Shown: one piece after another, positions 1-7,701 of the stretch
Numbering within the stretch: position 1 is the first letter of the stretch
Layout: each line of letters starts with the position of its first letter
Assembly: GCA_025924495.1 (NCBI GenBank)
Contig: JAICIG010000012.1
Location: 1-36,544 of the forward strand
DNA: 36,544 bases
Direction of reading: 5' to 3'
From: Pirellulales bacterium
GTDB lineage: Bacteria; Planctomycetota; Planctomycetia; Pirellulales; JAICIG01
Notes under the pieces: generated by a model
What the model was told of the DNA's origin: nothing
The model's database searches: none
Seen by the model: the letters and a program-made list of their open reading frames with translations, nothing else
Program-made: the position numbers and the translations under genes

Positions 1-81
1 GGCGACGCGCTGCCTGAATTCTGGCGAGTGTGGGAAGACTGGAACCGCCCTGGCATGCAACGCCCGATGGGCGACTTGTAA
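1..81 (+). CDS. C-terminal end of an unidentified protein (partial)
   Basis: An open frame enters from the left edge in frame 1 and stops at TAA (79-81), leaving 26 residues that end in RPGMQRPMGDL. The fragment is rich in Trp and acidic residues, which looks like real protein rather than spacer, but it is too short to assign. It converges on the minus-strand gene that ends at 95, with only 13 bases between them. Confidence 0.5.
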   Translation, partial: GDALPEFWRVWEDWNRPGMQRPMGDL

Positions 82-94
82 AGCGGGCCGTCTA

Positions 95-595
95 TTATCG
101 CTGCTGCGACGGCACGGCGACGCGGACCCATTCCAGATCGTCGAGCGTAACGTGAATCTCGCCGCGATCGTGGATGAAGCGCTCGGCGCTATCTTCGGGA
201 AAGATGAGCAAGTCGAACGGAGCCGCACGCCGCAAGCCGTGCAGGGCTCGTTCGATGATGGCCAGATGCGGGTCAGGCCGTGTGGCCCACTTGGCGATCA
301 CGAAATGCGTTTCTCGGTACCGCCTGGCGAGCGAGCGAATCTTCTCGGCACTCACATGGCCCGATTCGCCCCAGAAAAGCGGCCGCCCGTCGGGCCCCAG
401 GGCCACAACATCGGGTTTGTATCGGTCGCCTACCGGGATTTCGACTGCCAACTCCGGATAGTCGGGCAGGAACAAGCCCCATAGAAACGCCTTCATCAAC
501 ACGTGCGACGTCTGCTCATTAGGTCGTTTGACGAACACGGCCTGCCGGCCATGGGCCCGCAAAGTCCATTTCCGCCGCAGGTGGAGGTCGCTCAT
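95..595 (-). CDS. YaeQ-like protein, PD-(D/E)XK nuclease fold
   Basis: A 166-residue protein with ATG at 595; no clear Shine-Dalgarno is visible. It resembles the YaeQ family in overall plan. A helix follows the NEQTSH segment (about residues 26-40). A PDVVAL strand follows, with Asp62, and then LFWGESG with Glu77. This D...ExG arrangement is the core of the PD-(D/E)XK nuclease-like fold. A further strand, HFVIAKWA, lies near residues 97-104. YaeQ proteins have no settled biochemical role, so no reaction is claimed. It lies upstream, in the same orientation, of nothing obvious: the neighbouring permease ends 101 bases away and is probably a separate unit. It could also be a diverged nuclease-fold protein outside YaeQ. 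Confidence 0.6.
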   Translation of the reverse strand: MSDLHLRRKWTLRAHGRQAVFVKRPNEQTSHVLMKAFLWGLFLPDYPELAVEIPVGDRYKPDVVALGPDGRPLFWGESGHVSAEKIRSLARRYRETHFVIAKWATRPDPHLAIIERALHGLRRAAPFDLLIFPEDSAERFIHDRGEIHVTLDDLEWVRVAVPSQQR

Positions 596-659
596 GGGGA
601 TGGTTGGGGACGAGGGTTGAGATCACGCGGCCGCTGGTTGATTGTTATTACAATGATAT

Positions 660-680
660 GGTCGCTTCGATTGAGCGACC
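660..680 (-). terminator. hairpin after the ABC permease, possible terminator
   Basis: A 7-bp perfect stem (GGTCGCT/AGCGACC) with a 7-base loop lies 16 bases past the permease stop. Read on the minus strand it is followed by ATATCATTG rather than a clean T run, so it is only a weak intrinsic-terminator candidate. Confidence 0.35.
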
Positions 681-696
681 CACCAGGTTTTCAGCT

Positions 697-2088
697 CTAT
701 CCCGACATAAAGCGGCGACGGTAAACAGCAAGTGCTGTCAGCATGGCTGCCGCCGCAAATGCCCATTGAAGGCCCAGGGGGGCGAGCATCCTGGGGTGTG
801 TCCAGGCAAATTGGTCCCAGAAAAGCCCTTGGAATCCAGCCATCGCCCAGTTTGTCGGCATGCAGCGGGTGATGAACTCGGCTGCGGGAGGAAGATCCAT
901 GATTTGTGTGGGAATCCAGCAGCCTCCGAGCCCGGCCATAATCAGGACGAGAATGTAAGCCAGCGTTTCGGCTTGCCGCGCGGTGCGCGCACACACGGCC
1001 ACTAGTATGCCCATGCTATTAGCAGCAGCCGTCCAGGTCAGGCACAGTACGGCTAACGTGAGCGGGTCGCGGAAAGCGTCGATCTTGAATATGAGATTGC
1101 CGTACAGGAAAAAGACTGCCAGTTGCACGAGCCCAACCACCGCCGAAAACGCATATTTCCCCCAGAAGATGCTGCTGCGTGGGATGGCCATCACCATCAG
1201 TCGCGACAGCGTGCCGCTGTCGCGCTCGTAAATGAGCGTAGTGCCGCAGAACATCAGCCCGAGCATCAGCATCATGACGGTAACGCCGCTCACCGCCTGC
1301 GCGTAGTGAAATGGGTATTTGCGCAGTCCGCCGGCCCTGGTGATATCCTCGTTCGTGAGGGGAACGAGCTGGAGGATCTGGCCGAACAAGTCTGGCGCCG
1401 CACGCGGGCGGTCATCACTGGCGCCGACCTCGCTGCTCTGCCGCGAACGCAAATCGGAAGGAGTCGACGGCAATCGGGTTGGGTCCTGCGAAGGCGGACG
1501 CAGCGAGTCTTGCACTATTTGTGCGGCGTCCAGGAATTGCTGGATTTCCTCCTCCTCGAAACCAGAGTCGCGAAGCGCCTCGCGCATGGCGGCCGCACTT
1601 TCGGCGCCGAGGCTTTCTCCGAGAAACCCGACCAGCGCCTCCAGAACGCCGAAACGAATCGCTCGGTCCTCCAGGGTGCGATCCGGGTCTCGGACCATGG
1701 TCAGCATCGGCATTTGGCGCCTTTTCAGCGAATCCGCAAACCCGGCCTCGATGACCAGCAAGTGGTGGATCTCGCCATCCCGAGCCAACCGGCGCAGCTC
1801 CGTCTGGCTCAGGACGCGTTCGTCCTCGCGAGGGCGGACCTGAAGGATTCCGACCATCCGCAGCGCCTTCAAGAACCGAGCGCTGGCTGTACTCTGATCT
1901 GCGTCGGCAACCCACAGGGTCACGCGCGGCATTCCGCCGGCTCCGCCGAACGCAAACCTGGCGATGAATCCAGCCACGGTGACCAGAGCGATGGGCAGCA
2001 GAAACCCCATCAGGACTGCGGTGCGATCACGAAAGTACGCACGCAAATCTTTGCCAACCAGCAGCCAGGTCGCTCGCCAGACACTCAT
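697..2088 (-). CDS. ABC-2 type transporter permease
   Basis: A 463-residue integral membrane protein of the ABC-2 permease class, which includes drug, lipid and polysaccharide exporters. There is an N-terminal membrane helix at about 23-45 (TAVLMGFLLPIALVTVAGFI). An extracytoplasmic domain of about 200 residues follows, and then five or so helices from about 268 to 458, with the family-typical YERDSGTLSRLMVMAIPRSS coupling segment between them. The ATG overlaps the stop of the upstream ATPase remnant as ATGA (2085-2088), so the two were once translationally coupled. The ATPase is truncated in this sequence, so the permease may have no dedicated motor unless it borrows one. The substrate cannot be told from sequence. 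Confidence 0.88.
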   Translation of the reverse strand: MSVWRATWLLVGKDLRAYFRDRTAVLMGFLLPIALVTVAGFIARFAFGGAGGMPRVTLWVADADQSTASARFLKALRMVGILQVRPREDERVLSQTELRRLARDGEIHHLLVIEAGFADSLKRRQMPMLTMVRDPDRTLEDRAIRFGVLEALVGFLGESLGAESAAAMREALRDSGFEEEEIQQFLDAAQIVQDSLRPPSQDPTRLPSTPSDLRSRQSSEVGASDDRPRAAPDLFGQILQLVPLTNEDITRAGGLRKYPFHYAQAVSGVTVMMLMLGLMFCGTTLIYERDSGTLSRLMVMAIPRSSIFWGKYAFSAVVGLVQLAVFFLYGNLIFKIDAFRDPLTLAVLCLTWTAAANSMGILVAVCARTARQAETLAYILVLIMAGLGGCWIPTQIMDLPPAAEFITRCMPTNWAMAGFQGLFWDQFAWTHPRMLAPLGLQWAFAAAAMLTALAVYRRRFMSG

Positions 2089-2306
2089 TCGTCGCGCAAG
2101 CTCCGACCAGTGAGTTTGAGAAAGACCTCCTCCAGATTTCCTGCGGGCAACCCGGCGGCGGCAGCCAGTTCATCCGGCGTTCCCACTGCAATCACGCGGC
2201 CGTCGTTCATGATGGCCACGCGATCGCAGAGCCGCTGGGCCTCTTCCATGTAATGCGTGGTGTAGAGCAACGTGCGGCCGGCACGGCGGAGCTCCATGAG
2301 CGCTTC
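2085..2306 (-). pseudogene. ABC transporter ATP-binding protein, C-terminal remnant
   Basis: About 73 codons match the end of an ABC-2 family ATPase. EALMELRRAGRT leads into the H-loop LLYTTHYMEEAQ, then CDRVAIMNDGRVIAVGTP and a C-terminal NLEEVFLKLTGR. Walker A, Q-loop, signature, Walker B and D-loop are all missing. The homology ends abruptly inside the helix between D-loop and H-loop, near position 2306. The open frame continues upstream to an ATG at 2513, but those 69 codons (Arg/Gly/Pro-rich) look like translated spacer. The 4-base overlap with the permease start is intact. The cause could be a deletion, an insertion-linked rearrangement or an assembly join. Confidence 0.8.
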
Positions 2307-2814
2307 GCATTTGGGCAAATCGCGACGGGCCGCGGGCGGAATGTTGCGGCCGGCGCCGGTCTTCGTCTCCGAGCCGGCGCTTGGTCGCGTTCCGAGGCGC
2401 CTCATCCTCCGCCTACCCTCCCTCACTGTAACGCGTTGGGTCGCGACTGAGCAAACTCCTGCTGCTCCTCCTTGGTCCTCCATTCGGTCTGAAGCAAAAC
2501 AAAAGGGGCACATGTGCTGAGGCAGACGCCGGTACGCCGCGGGCCATTTTGACTTACGAGTGGACGCAAATTGCTCTCCCTTTGTTTGCTTCGTTGCCTT
2601 TTGTTCAATCCTATCGTCGAGAATTGGTTGGTGATGCCTTTTTCAACGGAAGCAAACGAAGGAAACGAAGGAGAATTGAATTTTGAATGGGGTCTCTCGA
2701 CGGCTGGCAAAGGGTGAGGAAAGCAGCGGAAGCCGCTGTTTCCCGCCCATTGCTTGGTGTCGTAGAATTGAACGACGCCGCGACCCAAAAGAGATCCCCA
2801 CGCGTATTCAAGTC
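2307..2814. other. gene-free junction region with repeat-like spacer
   Basis: About 500 bases without a credible gene separate the broken ATPase from fxsA. The left part (2307-2470) is GC-rich and repetitive in GCCGGC-like words. The middle (2572-2682) holds two pyrimidine/purine-rich arms in opposite orientation. An imperfect hairpin (GGAAAGCAGCGG against CCGCTGTTTCC) lies at 2718-2743. Frames open across the block code for low-complexity, family-less peptides. Confidence 0.6.
2572..2682. repeat. imperfect inverted repeat, pyrimidine-rich arms
   Basis: The left arm, about 2573-2609, reads CTCTCCCTTTGTTTGCTTCG and onward. The right arm, about 2642-2682, read on the minus strand gives TCTCCTTCGTTTCCTTCG and then TTTGCTTCCGTTG. 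The arms are alike but not identical, so this looks like two copies of one short dispersed spacer motif facing each other rather than a precise palindrome. Confidence 0.5.
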
Positions 2815-3303
2815 ATGCCGCTTTTGATTCGATTGCTGTTGTTGTTGACGATTGTGCCGTTGGCAGAGCTGAGCCTGCTGTTGTGGCTCAGCGAGGTGAC
2901 TGATTGGCGATTAACGTTGGCTTTGGTGATCGGGACGGGCGTGGCCGGCAGTTGGCTGTTACGCCGACAAGGTTGGCGGACCTGGCAGCGATTGCAGGAT
3001 GACTTGCGCGGCGGACGTTTGCCGGCCGATTCGCTGCAGGATGGTCTACTGATCATGCTGGCGGCGGCGCTATTGATCACGCCGGGCGTGCTGACCGATC
3101 TGGCCGGCTTGTTGTTGCTTACGCCCGCGGTTCGCAGTCGGGCCAAATCCTACCTGGCGAGTCGTTTCAAGGCCCGTTTTTCGTTTCAGGCATTCGGCGC
3201 TCCAGGATCGCACTGGGCCGCGGGGCCGGCGGCCGATGACGATGTCATCGACGTGGAGTGCCAGCCGGTCTCGTGCCGCCAGATCGAGCGGCCGGCCAGT
3301 TGA
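2815..3303 (+). CDS. fxsA: FxsA family membrane protein
   Basis: A 162-residue inner-membrane protein of the FxsA family, whose E. coli member relieves exclusion of phage T7 by F plasmids; its normal job is unclear. It starts at MPLLIRLLLLLTIVPLAELS and has the expected series of hydrophobic segments (about 3-22, 27-48 and 76-105). The family-typical LLITPGVLTDLAGLLLLTPAVR lies near 84-105, followed by a short polar tail. Length fits the family. The frame is open further upstream from a TTG, but the added residues are polar and unlike FxsA, so the ATG at 2815 is chosen. No clear ribosome binding site is seen. It converges with hrpB 42 bases away. Confidence 0.88.
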   Translation: MPLLIRLLLLLTIVPLAELSLLLWLSEVTDWRLTLALVIGTGVAGSWLLRRQGWRTWQRLQDDLRGGRLPADSLQDGLLIMLAAALLITPGVLTDLAGLLLLTPAVRSRAKSYLASRFKARFSFQAFGAPGSHWAAGPAADDDVIDVECQPVSCRQIERPAS

Positions 3304-3314
3304 CTGCCGGCAAA

Positions 3315-3335
3315 TGGGTCAAGAAGGGCGACCCA
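3315..3335. terminator. short hairpin between convergent fxsA and hrpB
   Basis: A perfect 6-bp stem (TGGGTC/GACCCA) with a 9-base loop sits in the 42-base gap between the two stop codons. No T run follows on either strand, so it is a weak candidate for shared termination. Confidence 0.25.
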
Positions 3336-3345
3336 CGGATTGCTG

Positions 3346-5874
3346 TCAGCGTTTCTTAGCAACCGCCGAAAACGGATCTTCAGGCCAGGCGTGTTTGGGA
3401 TAACGGCGCTTGAGTTCCTTCCGCACGATCGGGTAGGCGTTGCGCCAAAAGCTATCGAGATCGCCTGTAATTTGTTGCGGTCGCATGTTGGGACCGAGCA
3501 GGTGCAACAGCACTGCCACGCGACCGCGGGCGATGCGCGGCGTTTCGCGCCAGCCGAATAATTCTTGAATTCTGACGGCGAGCACGGGCGGTTGGCCGGC
3601 TTCGTAACGCAGTGTCACTTGGTTTCCGCTGGGCACTCGCAACCGCTCAGGCGCTTCTCGCTCGATCGCCTGTAGTTGTTGCGGCGTGAGCATGGCCTTG
3701 ATGGCATCCAGCACCGGCGCGCGGCGCAATTCGTCAAACGATTGCCGCCCCATGCAGAGGGTCGGCAAAATGGCGCGCAGCGGTTCCTCGCCGAAGTCGG
3801 GCAGTTCCAGTTCGGGCATCCATTGCCGCAAGCACTGGACGCGCGCTAAAAAATGCCCAGCCGCTTCATCCAGCCGCAACGAGCGATCGAACCTTAGCGC
3901 GGCCTCGCGCGCCAGAATTTCCGAGGCGTCGAAGTCCGCCGGGATGTTCGTGATCGCTTCGTCCAGCACCAGGTCTTCCAGCCGCGTGCGTCGCCACGCT
4001 ACGACGCGCTCGCGAAGGGGATCGAACTCGACGTCAACCGAGACAGTCAGCCGGCTCTCGTCCAGCCAGCCGCGCTCGACCGCAGAAGCCTGGCGCACGA
4101 GAGCGTCTGATTTGCCGATCTCTTCCAAATCGACGCAGACGAAAAGCGGCGCCTGACTGACGGCGCTCTGCTTCGCCAGACGAATGCCGCGTCCGCCAAT
4201 CATCAAACCGCGCGGTCCGCCAGGTTCGCGACGTCGCGCCAGCCGGTCGGGAAATGCCGCCAGAAGCGCTCGGCCAACCGCTTCGTCTGCGGAGATTTGC
4301 TGCTCCGTTCGCTTGTCCGATTCCTGTTCGACCAGCCGCTTCAGTTGGTCGCGAGCACGGAACAGGAATTTTGCCGCGCCGCTGTCAACTCGACCGACTT
4401 CCGAGTCGCGTCGTCCGGAGCGCTCGAAGGCTTCGAGCGCCGCCAGGCGGTCGAGCACGTCGGAATCAGAGTTGTGATGGCATTCTGTCTCTCGCGGCCG
4501 CCGAAAGGGGTCGCGTTCGGACAACAATGCCGCCGCTAGCGCCAGGCGCGGAAGATATCCATAGCGGCATCCCTCCAAGAGCAGCCGCGCGATGCGGGGA
4601 TGAACTGGCAGCCGGGCCATTCGCTTGCCGAGCTCGGTGACGCCGCGGTCGTCGATCGCCGACAGACGCCTCAACAGTGCGAGCGCTTGTTCGATCGCAT
4701 GCGGCGGCGGAGCTTCGTACCAGCCGAAACCAGCCAGGTCGGTCTCTCCCCAGCACAGCAGTTCTAGAACCGGCCCGGCCAGATCGACTCGCTGAATCTC
4801 AGGCGATTCATGTTCGCGCAGCGCATGCTGTTCGCGCTCGGTCCACAGCCGATGACAGAGGCCCGGCGCCGTTCGTCCGGCGCGGCCAGCGCGTTGGTCG
4901 GCCGAGGCCCTCGAAATGCGGACCGTTTCCAGCCGATTCAACCCCAATGCCTGATCGAGACGCATGATCCGCGCCAGACCGGAATCGACGACCGCCGTAA
5001 TGCCTTCAATGGTCAATGACGTTTCTGCCACATTGGTGGCGAGCACGACCTTGCGGCGCTGGCCTGGCATCAGCACGGCCTGCTGTTCTGCCAGCGGCAA
5101 ATCGCCGTAAAGCTGACGAACGTCGATGTCTTGGCTCGCCGCGAGCGGCTCTAACTCACGGGCAGTCTGGCGAATCTCGCCAGTGCCGGGCAAAAACACC
5201 AGCGCATCGCCGCGAGTTTCATCGAGCGCCTCGGCGACAGCCTGCACGACGGCTGCGGACAGAGGTCCTTGCAAGGCATGCCGCTGGTAACGCACGGAAA
5301 CCGGGAATAGGCGACCTTGGCTGCGAACAATCGGACAATTCCCCAGATACTGCGCGATTGGTTCGGCAGCCAGCGTGGCCGACATGACAATCATTTTCAG
5401 CTCGGGCCGCACTTCGGCTTGCACGCGCCGGACCATGGCCAGGGCAAGATCGGTGTTTAAGCTGCGCTCATGGAATTCATCGAAGACGACCGCTCCGAGC
5501 GATTCCAAAAAGGGATCGTCCGCCAGCATCCGCACGAAGATACCGTCGGTTACCGCCAAGATTCGCGTCGCGGCCGACGCCTGGCGGTCGAAGCGGACGT
5601 GGTAACCCGCCTCGGCGCCGAGAGGGGAGCCCAGTTCTGCCGCGAGACGAGCGGCGGCGGCCCGAGCCGCCAATCGCCGCGGCTGCAAGAGCGCGATTTG
5701 TCCTGCGCCGGCCAGGCCCGAATCGAGCAGGGTGATCGGCGCTCGGGTGGTCTTGCCGGCCCCCGCGGGCGCCTGCAGTACTGCACATGAGTGCTGGCTG
5801 AGCGCGGAGAGGAGTTCCGGCAGCACTTCGTCGATCGGCAATGGCGGCAGATTAGGCCGCAGCGGCAGAGTCAT
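3346..5874 (-). CDS. hrpB: ATP-dependent RNA helicase HrpB
   Basis: An 842-residue DEAH-type helicase, close to the usual HrpB length. Walker A is APAGAGKTTRAP near residue 36-47 and the Walker B/DEAH-like box is DEFHERS near 131. The SAT motif appears as VMSATL near 163. The C-terminal RecA-domain motifs ATNVAETSLTIEGI and RAGRAGRTAPGLCHRLW lie near 280-350. A helicase-associated region follows, and the protein ends with the HrpB C-terminal domain (RYPKHAWPEDPF). The ATG at 5874 gives the typical N-terminus LPIDEVLPEL. HrpB proteins are non-essential in E. coli and their exact RNA target is unresolved. The gene stands alone, in the same direction as the aminotransferase upstream but about 390 bases from it. 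Confidence 0.95.
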   Translation of the reverse strand: MTLPLRPNLPPLPIDEVLPELLSALSQHSCAVLQAPAGAGKTTRAPITLLDSGLAGAGQIALLQPRRLAARAAAARLAAELGSPLGAEAGYHVRFDRQASAATRILAVTDGIFVRMLADDPFLESLGAVVFDEFHERSLNTDLALAMVRRVQAEVRPELKMIVMSATLAAEPIAQYLGNCPIVRSQGRLFPVSVRYQRHALQGPLSAAVVQAVAEALDETRGDALVFLPGTGEIRQTARELEPLAASQDIDVRQLYGDLPLAEQQAVLMPGQRRKVVLATNVAETSLTIEGITAVVDSGLARIMRLDQALGLNRLETVRISRASADQRAGRAGRTAPGLCHRLWTEREQHALREHESPEIQRVDLAGPVLELLCWGETDLAGFGWYEAPPPHAIEQALALLRRLSAIDDRGVTELGKRMARLPVHPRIARLLLEGCRYGYLPRLALAAALLSERDPFRRPRETECHHNSDSDVLDRLAALEAFERSGRRDSEVGRVDSGAAKFLFRARDQLKRLVEQESDKRTEQQISADEAVGRALLAAFPDRLARRREPGGPRGLMIGGRGIRLAKQSAVSQAPLFVCVDLEEIGKSDALVRQASAVERGWLDESRLTVSVDVEFDPLRERVVAWRRTRLEDLVLDEAITNIPADFDASEILAREAALRFDRSLRLDEAAGHFLARVQCLRQWMPELELPDFGEEPLRAILPTLCMGRQSFDELRRAPVLDAIKAMLTPQQLQAIEREAPERLRVPSGNQVTLRYEAGQPPVLAVRIQELFGWRETPRIARGRVAVLLHLLGPNMRPQQITGDLDSFWRNAYPIVRKELKRRYPKHAWPEDPFSAVAKKR

Positions 5875-6094
5875 GAATTCAAAAGAACGGGGCTGCGCGG
5901 CCGGCTGTTGTTTCCAATTGCCCGAGGGGAGCCGCCGCCGGACGAGAGTTCGCCCTTTGCCCTGGCTACAAAGGCGCGAATGCTGATTGTCAAAGGGCGA
6001 GAATTGAAAAAATTTTTTGTGACTCTAGACGACGTGGCGGCAATAAAGGTATTGTAATCGCGCTCTTCATGTCCGCACTTCGTGAGCTTTGGGT

Positions 6095-6211
6095 ATGGTG
6101 GCCTTTATTCAGGACTATTTGTTCTCGGCAGCGCCGGCTCCGCTGGTCGTCGTTGGCGTGCTGGCCTTAATGCTCATTGGCGATCTGGCAACGTCTCCGT
6201 CGTCGCGCTAA
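6095..6211 (+). CDS. possible 38-residue single-span membrane peptide
   Basis: A short frame runs from ATG 6095 to TAA 6209-6211. It encodes an amphipathic start (VAFIQDYLF), a strong hydrophobic stretch APLVVVGVLALMLIGDLA at about 15-32, and a short Ser/Arg tail. The frame is closed by a stop at 6083-6085, so ATG 6095 is the only ATG start. There is no obvious Shine-Dalgarno and no homologue is recognised. It lies in the spacer between two minus-strand genes and opposes both. A chance open frame is quite possible. Confidence 0.3.
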   Translation: MVAFIQDYLFSAAPAPLVVVGVLALMLIGDLATSPSSR

Positions 6212-6266
6212 TGCAGCGTCATTCGAGCGAGGCGCCGGCGGCCTGTACCGAGATCATTTGCCGCTT

Positions 6267-7643
6267 TTAGCCCGCAATTTCGCCTTCCTCTCGCAACAGC
6301 TTCAGCGTGCGCCGGAAGGCCTCGGCGGTTCGCTCCAGATCGTCCGCTGTGTGAACGGCTGACGTCGGACCCCCCGGCCAAGAGAATAAATCGATTCCAT
6401 TCAGCATCATACCGAGCCGCAGTTTGGCAGCGAGCGCCGCGCGGATCTTGCCCTTCAAGACCTGGTAGTCAAACTTGCCAGCGTCGATGTCGGCCGCGGC
6501 GATTGGCAAGTTATTCGGGTTAGTAAAGATGTGGAAACCGGAAAAGCTGCCGTACACGGCCCAATTGACGCGTTCGTCGCGCAACACGCGATTCAAGGCC
6601 TCGCGCAGCCCGGCCGCATAATCGTTCGCCCGCTGGCAAGCATCGGTTCCCCCGACGATCTCTAGCGTCGTTACGCCGGCGGCCGCGGAGATGGGATTGG
6701 CATTGAACGTCCCCTGATGCGGTACCTTCTCGCGGCCTGCCGCCTGGGATCGCTCGGCATCCAAGACATCCATGATGTCGGCGCGCCCTGCGACGGCGCC
6801 GCCGGGAAATCCGCCGGCCAGAATCTTGGCCATGGTCGTCAGGTCGGGGCGAATGCCGTAGTAGCCCTGCGCTCCGCCGGACGAGCATCGGAAACCGGAG
6901 ATGACTTCGTCGAAGATCAATACCACGCCGCGCTGGGCGGTCAGTTCGCGCAAACCGACTAGAAACTCTTTGAGTACGGGGACCTGCCCCCAACTGGCGC
7001 CGGTGGGTTCAATGATAGCGGCCGCAATGTCGGGATGTTGGTCGAGCACTTGCTTCGTGCCGGCGAGATCTCCCGGCGGGGCGAGCACCACCTGATGGGC
7101 GACCTCGTCAAGCACGCCGGGCGTGGGCGTGCCGTCGAAATGTGAACCGACTCCGAAGGCGGCGTGGTCATGCCAGCCATGGAAGTGCCCCAGGAACCGC
7201 ATCACCTTGGGCTTGCCGGCATAGGCCCGACCGAGCCGCATGGCCATCATCGTCGCTTCCGTGCCCGAATTAGTGAAGCGCACGCGTTCGGCCGAGGGGA
7301 CGAGCTTCTGCACCATTTCGGCCCAGCGCACTTCAAGTTGGTGGCACGAGCCGAAATGCGTGCCGAGCTTCAATTGCTTTTCAACGGCCGCGATCACCTG
7401 CGGGTGGTTATGGCCCAACAGCAACGCGCCATGGCCGCCGGCATAGTCGACGTACTCATTGCCATCGATGTCCCATTTGTGCGAACCGGCCGCGCGCTCG
7501 ACAAAAATCGGGTAAGGCCACAGCGCCCGGCTGTCATGCGTCACTCCGCCCGGAAAGATATCCGCGGCGCGCTTGGCCCATTCGGCCGATTGAGGCGTGC
7601 GGCGGCGATAGGCTTCGACAATCGGAGAATTTCCAAGATCCAC
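6267..7643 (-). CDS. class III PLP aminotransferase, glutamate-1-semialdehyde aminomutase-like
   Basis: A 458-residue fold-type I PLP enzyme. FPGGVTHDSRA near 30-40, GHNHP near 77-81 and NSGTEATMMAMRLGRAYAG near 125-143 bind the cofactor phosphate. FDEVISGFR (Asp245) and TTMAKILAGGFPGG (Schiff-base Lys273) complete the site. The pattern is that of the HemL family. However, the sequence departs from true HemL at several points (for example GHFHGWHD and the LNGIDLFSWPGGPTSAVH tail), so it may act on another amino or keto substrate. The start is GTG at 7641-7643, with AGGAG about 8 bases upstream. It follows the glycosyltransferase by 58 bases on the same strand and is probably co-transcribed. 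Confidence 0.88.
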   Translation of the reverse strand: MDLGNSPIVEAYRRRTPQSAEWAKRAADIFPGGVTHDSRALWPYPIFVERAAGSHKWDIDGNEYVDYAGGHGALLLGHNHPQVIAAVEKQLKLGTHFGSCHQLEVRWAEMVQKLVPSAERVRFTNSGTEATMMAMRLGRAYAGKPKVMRFLGHFHGWHDHAAFGVGSHFDGTPTPGVLDEVAHQVVLAPPGDLAGTKQVLDQHPDIAAAIIEPTGASWGQVPVLKEFLVGLRELTAQRGVVLIFDEVISGFRCSSGGAQGYYGIRPDLTTMAKILAGGFPGGAVAGRADIMDVLDAERSQAAGREKVPHQGTFNANPISAAAGVTTLEIVGGTDACQRANDYAAGLREALNRVLRDERVNWAVYGSFSGFHIFTNPNNLPIAAADIDAGKFDYQVLKGKIRAALAAKLRLGMMLNGIDLFSWPGGPTSAVHTADDLERTAEAFRRTLKLLREEGEIAG

Positions 7644-7701
7644 GGGCGACGCTCCTGCGCGGCAAAAACGCTTGTCGTTCGGTTGACGGCTTCGGAATAG
7701 T

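Noticed and set aside
1123..2253. A 376-codon plus-strand frame opposite the ABC permease
   Set aside because: His/Gln/Arg-rich antisense shadow with no signal or domain; the minus strand encodes clear membrane helices.
2307..2513. The N-terminal 69 codons of the open frame that ends in the ABC ATPase remnant
   Set aside because: They do not resemble an ABC ATPase and read as Arg/Gly/Pro-rich spacer, so the gene is annotated only where homology exists.
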